Assembly (NCBI GenBank): GCA_016758905.1
Contig: JAEPQZ010000016.1
Coordinates: 596,779-660,778 of the forward strand
DNA length: 64,000 bases
Direction: 5' to 3'
Source of the DNA: Umbelopsis isabellina
Taxonomy: Eukaryota; Mucoromycota; Umbelopsidomycetes; Umbelopsidales; Umbelopsidaceae
A model generated the notes under the pieces. That model saw only the letters and a list, made by a program, of their open reading frames with translations. It did not search any database and was not told the origin of the DNA. A program made the position numbers and the translations under genes. Positions within the stretch are counted from its first letter, which is position 1, and every line of letters starts with the position of its first letter. Shown here in pieces: positions 57,994-64,000 of the stretch.

Positions 57994-59994
57994 TATTCTT
58001 ATTGAGGAATCAAAAACTTTAATTATGTATCGGTGAGTACAGACACGACTTTAGGTGGAATTTTCAAGGTTAAACTTTGCAACTAATACAAGCATCACTC
58101 ACGATAGTTCTTAAGTACGCTGTTGAATATTGAGTACCAATTTGTACTTTAAAGTGATAGCTTTCATTATTTAAGGGAGAAATGATCTCTTGCAGCTTGT
58201 TCATTCTCTCTTCTCTCTTATAATAGCTATCTTGTCTGATAACTCGATAGAGTTCAAAGAGAATACAGTCAAATATGTGTCATCACGAGCTGTGGAAGTA
58301 AAGCGCTGTTATCTGAGATTCCAAACGTCTTTGTTTGCTAGCATTTACTAAAGAAGCAAAGTTACGACTAGGTATGCATAGAATTGGGATGTGCTTTTGA
58401 CAGGTCTAGGTAGAACATGTCGATTTTGGTTCCTTCATATGCCTTTCTTAATTGGTCCAGGTACTGTCTTTCTATGAGGTTTTTATGAGAAACTGCTAAT
58501 AACGATGCTTAGGGCATAGGTCAAATAACCATGATGGAATCGATTTTTAATTGTTACATAATGAAAGAATAGCCGTTAAGTAGTTGAGAGCCAATGAATA
58601 AGTCTCAGGCATCTGGAATGTTTTGTGGATTTACGCCGATATACAAGCAAACTGACACTTTCAGTAAGCCTTCCAACGACTGTAAATGATATATGTTTCA
58701 TGTATCTAGAAATTGTTATTTTAAAACGTTTACTGTGATATCTTTCTTTCTCTACACTGTTCAGCTTAAAGATCTATTGAATGAAGGGAATCATTGTGAA
58801 AGCAATGATTTTGCTATTTGCTGGCTCCATGTTAGAGATTGTCAAGACTGTATGTTTTCATCTCTAATTAATCCGATGATCATCTTTTACCCCTGAATGG
58901 TTTAAAAGAAATAAGTAGCATCGGCCAATGAGCGAGTTAACCACTCATTACAGATGCACTAAATGCGATGCTATAAATGTATTTACATTAAATACAATAA
59001 TATTTAAAATTATAAACGCCATAAACTGGTTACTTCGTACATTAATCCACCATAATAGTGAAAGATACTCTCGTTACATTGCATGGTGAGAAAAATGTGT
59101 ATGCAGTATGACGATCGTTACCCGGTCTTATCAAATTATGGGAACTCTTCTTCCAGATGTCTTTCATAGACCATGAGACAAGAAAGCGCCTCGGTAAGAC
59201 CGACTCCCAGTCTGCAAACTTTTTGACCTCCATATCCTTCCAATGTAACAAATCTTCCCCCAACTACATTCCCTATATGACAGAATAACTTTAGTGTCAG
59301 TTATGCTGCAGCTGTTACTTCCAACACAAATTTCAATGCTTTAAATTTGAAGAAACACACTTTATTGAATAAATGTCCATATTAAATTGGATTATCAGAT
59401 TGGTGGTTGTTGCCAGAAAATATTTCTTAACAAAGAAAGGAATAGAGCATGTGAATTGCAGCTCAAACATAAAGCAAGAAAAAGGAGAGAGTAAAATAAT
59501 AATAATAGTAAGAAAACAACTTCGATAAAGAAGATGCTTTAAAGGTGAGTAATGAGTGATTAACGACTGACTAACGAGTTACCGAAGGAGACTAAGCAAC
59601 GGCCAAATAATTATTATAAAGTATTAAGGCGGTATATCTTTTGAACAGTCTTTATTAAGCTACAAATGAACTAGAAGAGAATCAGATTATGAAATTGGAG
59701 CACCTAGTTATGCAAGCCCAATTTGATGGAGCCTCCTTTTGATGTGGCCAAGAAAATGAATGAGGTTGATGCGAGAATGGTTTTAAAGTCTGAATATGAG
59801 AAAAGAGTACGATTTGAGTCAATTAGACGAGATTGGTGAAATTTGGAAGAAATTGGAGGCAAATTGGTATTAGACAGCAAGCAAAGTAAGAACTTTTCGT
59901 GGAGACAACAAAGTAGGAAATGGGGCAAACCAAATAATGTGAGAACGATCCAAACCGAAGAGTGATAAATAACACCACAATTGAATGCATGAAG
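57994..59994. other. Gene-poor stretch
   Basis: About 2 kb of AT-rich DNA without supportable genes. Open frames (for example 58,693-58,896 + and 59,042-59,263 -) lack family features. Confidence 0.35.
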
Positions 59995-60175
59995 GTCAGT
60001 ACTTCTAAAGGCAATATGCATAAGACGATTAGCATTATAATTAGCCAATAACCACGGCATAAGGGTGGTATGAACCAACCTCAAGGCTAATACAAGATGG
60101 TCAGTAAATTCAACGGCAATATGCGTAAGGCGATGTCCATTGTAAATTAGTCCAAACCATTGCAAGAGTGGTAAA
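59995..60175. repeat. Diverged direct repeat, about 80 bp, two copies
   Basis: Copies at about 59,995-60,078 and 60,097-60,175 align along their length: GGTCAGTA, then GGCAATATGC, RTAAG-CGAT, ATTAG-CCAA, ACCA and GTGGTA. The period is about 102 bp. The 153-codon minus-strand frame across this region is produced by the repeat and is unlikely to be a gene. Confidence 0.6.
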
Positions 60176-60329
60176 ATTTTACTTACCAGTGGGCGGGCAA
60201 GTATGCGGGCAAGGAAGGCACTACAATGTCCGTTATTTAATGCATTATAAGTTGAAGAGAGCTTGGCCTGAAAGATGAAACTGCCTCATGTATGTACCGG
60301 CGACTTATAAAATAAAAATTGAATGGAAA

Positions 60330-60441
60330 CAGCCCAGTAATTATTGGCCGCAACCTGGGCAAATTTGATACAGAGTAAACTATTACAGCCCAGTAATTTT
60401 ATTAGACCCAACTTGGGCCAATTCAATACAAAGTACATAAC
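60330..60441. repeat. Tandem 56-bp repeat with internal GCCCAG/CTGGGC hairpins
   Basis: Two adjacent units, 60,330-60,385 and 60,386-60,441, share CAGCCCAGTAATT, then a GGGC block, and ATACARAGTA. Within each unit GCCCAG (or GCCCA) is followed by its reverse complement about 20 bp later, so each unit can fold. Confidence 0.65.
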
Positions 60442-60756
60442 CATTTGTACCAAATTTTTTTTGTAAGGCTTATCTACACCGAGCGTGCAAACTACATCAC
60501 ATTTGCAGTACCATGTCTAAGTAAATGCTCATGTCGATCATTTCCTAGAAAGGCATAAACCTTCCTGAAAAATGATATTTTCAACCATCAAAAAATCAAA
60601 ATTGAGTGGAATGAGATTCAGGAAAACGATATTGTGCTCTTCTACAAAGTGCATTGATTGCATTGATGTTAATTTTTAGGTATATACATAGTTTTCACAG
60701 TTGCAGTGTGCCATCCTAAAAAAGCCAAGATCCCAAAATCTGCTAAGTGTTTCAGT

Positions 60757-61410
60757 CATTGTCGCTACTTTCCCTACCCTCATTGTCGCTACTTTCGTTA
60801 CCCACAGAGGACGGTCAGCAAGCTGACCTTTCCTCTTCCTCTCCCCTCTTTTTTTTTTCCTTTTCCTTTTGCCTTTTTTTCTCTCTGGCGTCTAGTTTCG
60901 TGTTGCTACTGTGGAAAGTGCCACTAACTAATGGTTTACAATGGGTAACGGCGGCTCATTCTGCTCCACACTTTTACTTGGATCTTCAGAATCTAGTAAG
61001 CCATATCCCTTCCTTTTCCCATTCATACTTAGACTTTCTGACAGATCTTTACTTACTTGGTAAGTTGAACGAAAAAGCGTGGTCATCGATGACAGCGTCC
61101 ATCATCTATAGGTGAGTCAATACTTTTTCTTTTCTCTTCACTTTGATTCATCACCCCAGTTTATCTATTTTACTTTAGTGTTGACATTATTTCAGTATCT
61201 CATTTCATTTCATTTTCCTAGTTGTTTAACTTTACTTTAACCGCTACACAAGGTCACAACTCTTTTGTGCTTCTCCATTTTTTTCATATATTCATCCGCT
61301 GAGATTAAGCTCTTGTTGGATAGATTTGTTCTCTTATGAGAACACCTCTTTTCCTATTCTCTTTTACACAACTTTTATTTTTCTGTCTGTGACTGATAGT
61401 AGCGACAATG
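60757..61410. repeat. Segment bounded by inverted CATTGTCGCTACT repeats
   Basis: CATTGTCGCTACT occurs at 60,757-60,769 and 60,781-60,793, and its exact reverse complement at 61,398-61,410. The second left copy extends the match to CTCATTGTCGCTACT. The enclosed ~600 bp contains a long polypyrimidine tract (60,829-60,888) and short frames. This may be a non-autonomous DNA element or a coincidence of simple repeats. I see no target duplication. Confidence 0.4.
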
Positions 61411-61930
61411 AGAGTTTATCTATATTTGTGTAGAATATGGAGGAGGAGAGAAAGTGTTACATTCCACTTATCTTATTGATAATTTTTTCTAGCGCCGTTT
61501 GGACTTGAGTATATTTTGTTTGCACTCAATATCTGTACCAAGATTTGCGCCAAGCTTCGCCAGTAAGTTTGTCGCCAACATTAGCGTACTGTTACGTTGG
61601 GATGGTGAGGGCTAAGATTGTTGTCGACAACGTAAAAAAAATGAAGGTATCGACAACAATCCTTTGGTTTTTTTCCCTCCCCAAGCAAATTTTTTCTCTA
61701 AACACCAACATCAACCGCCAAGTTCTGTTTGAATCTCCAATACCAATATTTTTTCTTTTCACAAGTAATTAGTTTCTATAGCTTTGTATTCTTCCAGTAG
61801 TGGATGAAGGTATGCTTCCGAGGCATTCGTGTCCAGCAGTTTGGAGAGAATTAAATGGACAAGCAAGCGTCCACAAGAGAAATAAGTAAGTAGAAAAAGG
61901 GTCAAGATCAATCAGCAGGGTTTACTCTTG
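61411..61930. other. Stretch before the 5S gene
   Basis: About 520 bp without a supportable gene. It is T-rich, with a short frame at 61,545-61,772 showing no motif. Confidence 0.35.
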
Positions 61931-62048
61931 AACTACGACCATACAAACGGAAAAGCACCGGATCCCGTCTGATCTCCGCAGTTAAACCCGTTATGGCCTT
62001 GTCAGTACTATGGTGGGGGACCACATGGGAATACAGGGTGTTGTAGTT
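61931..62048 (+). rRNA. 5S ribosomal RNA
   Basis: The sequence follows the fungal 5S pattern through its whole length. It starts AACTACGACCATAC, continues with CACCGGATCCCGTCTGATCT, CCGCAGTTAAACC and TAGTACTATGG-like TCAGTACTATGGTGGGGGAC, and ends GGGTGTTGTAGTT. The 5' AACTAC pairs with 3' GTAGTT to form helix I. A T-run follows directly as RNA polymerase III terminator. The length of about 118 nt is normal. It lies alone, so 5S genes here are dispersed rather than, or as well as, in an rDNA array. A dispersed pseudogene is possible, but I see no disabling change. Confidence 0.9.
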
Positions 62049-64000
62049 TTTTTGCTCAATTTTGTTTTATCTTTATTTTGCCTCAACCAGTCTATATTTT
62101 TGAAACAGTCGTTACATGCTTGTGTTGCTTTTGATGACGAAGATTGTATTTTTGAAGTCATAAGTAACCAAGAAAAGTAAACAACGGTTTAATTTGCAAA
62201 AGCTTAGTTTTTATGACAAAATGACATATAATGATGGACGTCACTACCGAATAATAACATGATGTTTTTTGAGGCGACAAAAGGGGACAGTATGAACAGG
62301 TTTTGTAGTGAAGCCTCATGAGAACTAATTATGCTAAACGTCATGCATGAATGTTGCTGGTTGTAAGTATTGTGGAGAAGCACTCTCATTGTGACTGAAA
62401 AAAGTACCTTTATTTTATTTTTTATTATTTTTCCCTTTAGAAGATATTACAACGGATATTGCAACAAGAATTGCCGCATACAGGCCATAATATGCGACTA
62501 TAGAGCAGCTCATATAGAAATAATATTTATTTTCTTATGATGTGATAGCCAAGGTAGGTCATAGAATAATCAAACTAATGAAGTCTAGCACAACAACCAT
62601 CTGTAGCCTTAGCAATTTTTCATTAAGAATAGCCAATTTCCAATGTAATTAAGGCAGATTTTGGACATAATAAATGAACTTTTTTTGGAGATAAAATATC
62701 ATTTGGAATTGCTTCTCTTAAATAACTACGATAGAACAGGCTTATAGATATTATTGCTTCATATAGAGCACTCTAAAGTGGGCCAAAGGCAAGCCAGAAC
62801 TGGGAAATTAAGGCATGAAAAAGCAGCCACAAAATACTTAAATTGCATTCTCTATGAAACCCCCCGTAAACTTGCTTCTAAAAGCAAGTTTACGCGCTGA
62901 AAAATGGAGATCAAAGCATAAAACGCGTATACTACAAGAGGAATGCATTATTTTTGACAGCTCCTTTAATAGTAAACGAGATAAATTATTCTGAAACCAC
63001 AAAAAAGCTTGTGTAACATGACAATACCACGCGAATTCATCATGAAATAAAGAAGGCCAAGCCTTCAAAAGGCTTTGAAGCAATGAAGAATTACGGAAAG
63101 GCTCAAACATGTTTACCATGTTTATCATGTGCCAAAATATGAGTAAATGATGGAGGAAAAAGGGATACATGGTGTAACGCAAAAGCAGTCACGGCATACT
63201 TCTTTACTTGGTTCGTAAAGAGATGTACCTGGTTCATAAAATGCCTTAGAGGCAAGCCGTAATTAATCTGAAACATTGTAGGTTAATCAATTGACAAAAA
63301 AGAGTCTGATTTATAAGGAAAAGTCTTATATATCCTATATATCCATACAATAAACGTATCTCTTAGATTTTCATTGTTCTGAAAGAGCCAATGATAATCT
63401 CATATTTTGCAGGTGCTGATATACGTGCTCCCTGAAGCCGATGATAGTTTGGTGCTATCATAGACCACACAGGGAAAATTTGAGCCGAGAAAACTATGAT
63501 TTGAGGTAGCTAGCCGAGTTCAGAAGCAAAAGGGCTGAGTTTAAATATCTGCACCATATATAGGGCGGAGCTGCACCGCCACACATTTTATGATGAACAT
63601 CCGCTCTAGAAGAATGAATTCCGCTGCCTGTAGGATCTTGATAGCTCCTACTAAAAGAAACATCTTCAAACTATCATATTTAAATATGAAAACAAATCGC
63701 TAAACGTATTACGGGAGAAAAGGAAGTAAGAGTATGAAGACTAGGCTGAACAAGCCGCTTCAGATTCTTTACTCATTTCTCCTATGTAATAGTCTCTGGC
63801 TGGGAGTCTCTTTTTGGGTGGGCTTTTGTCCCCATTTGAGATTTCAAACTGAATTTTTCATTTGAAAAAGTTCTCAGAAATTTTTACATTACACTCACTA
63901 AATCAAGCTGAATATGTTTGATGTGGTTAGGAAGCGCGAAAGCCCATGCCTACTACACAATTTCGTCCAGCTTGAAGCTACATTGATGCCTTTCTTCATT
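62049..64000. other. Gene-free right end of the window
   Basis: About 1.95 kb of AT-rich sequence with no supportable gene. It contains the perfect hairpin at 62,865-62,894 and a small palindrome ATGATAG...CTATCAT near 63,443. The minus-strand 114-codon frame at 62,838-63,182 overlaps the hairpin and shows no family motif. Confidence 0.4.
62865..62894. repeat. Perfect 13-bp-arm hairpin
   Basis: CGTAAACTTGCTT and AAGCAAGTTTACG are perfect reverse complements separated by four bases (CTAA). There is no T-run after it, so a bacterial-type terminator role is not implied. It may be a remnant of a foldback element. Confidence 0.7.

Noticed and set aside
59704-60165. 153-codon minus-strand frame as a gene
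   Set aside because: It coincides with a diverged DNA direct repeat, has no family motif, and lacks any sign of conserved domain structure.
62865-62894. Intrinsic transcription terminator
   Set aside because: The hairpin has no T-run after it and no adjacent gene, and the genome is eukaryotic.
1-64000. CRISPR array or bacterial operon
   Set aside because: No regularly spaced repeats of that type; introns, pol III genes and eukaryotic families throughout rule out a prokaryotic source.

Overview
The window is nuclear DNA of a filamentous fungus, most likely Mucoromycota (Mucorales-type). Genes are cut by many short GT-AG introns of about 50-120 bp, the coding AT content is moderate, the proteins belong to conserved eukaryotic families, and the retroelements are Ty3/gypsy and DIRS-like (tyrosine recombinase) types of the sort common in that phylum. 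No organism name can be proved from the sequence alone.

Positions 1-43,160 are gene-dense: fourteen complete genes plus one cut by the left edge. In order they are a nucleolar FKBP-type prolyl isomerase N-terminus (-), Sld2/DRC1 replication factor (+), NOT1 scaffold of CCR4-NOT (-), Sus1/ENY2 of SAGA/TREX-2 (+), Naa10/Ard1 acetyltransferase (-), EMC6 (-), an importin-13/transportin-SR karyopherin (+), an unrecognised disordered protein (+), Sec2-type Rab exchange factor (-), argininosuccinate lyase (-), an aldo-keto reductase (+), a DCAF6/Iqw1 WD40 protein (+), serine racemase (+), lunapark (+), Utp17/WDR75 (-) and tuberin TSC2 (+, one 5-kb exon). These are housekeeping genes without obvious operon logic. 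They share short divergent promoters (FKBP/Sld2, NOT1/Sus1, EMC6/importin, ASL/AKR, Utp17/TSC2) or converge tail to tail. The clearest regulatory signal is a perfect Gcn4/Cpc1 site just upstream of the arginine-pathway gene.

Positions 43,160-58,000 change character abruptly. They hold five identical tRNA-Asp(GTC) genes on both strands in 14.5 kb, three solo LTRs of one family, one gypsy LTR with a decayed pol, and mosaics of decayed gypsy and DIRS-like elements. All three solo LTRs lie 60-97 bp beyond the 3' end of a tRNA-Asp gene, and two have perfect 4-bp target duplications. The gypsy LTR ends about 20 bp before the 5' end of another tRNA-Asp. The locus therefore looks like a landing strip where tRNA-directed integrations of two kinds have accumulated. 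This is the most interesting structure in the window.

Positions 58,000-64,000 are gene-poor: diverged tandem repeats, an inverted-repeat-bounded segment, a complete 5S rRNA gene (61,931-62,048) and a perfect hairpin. I see no protein gene there.
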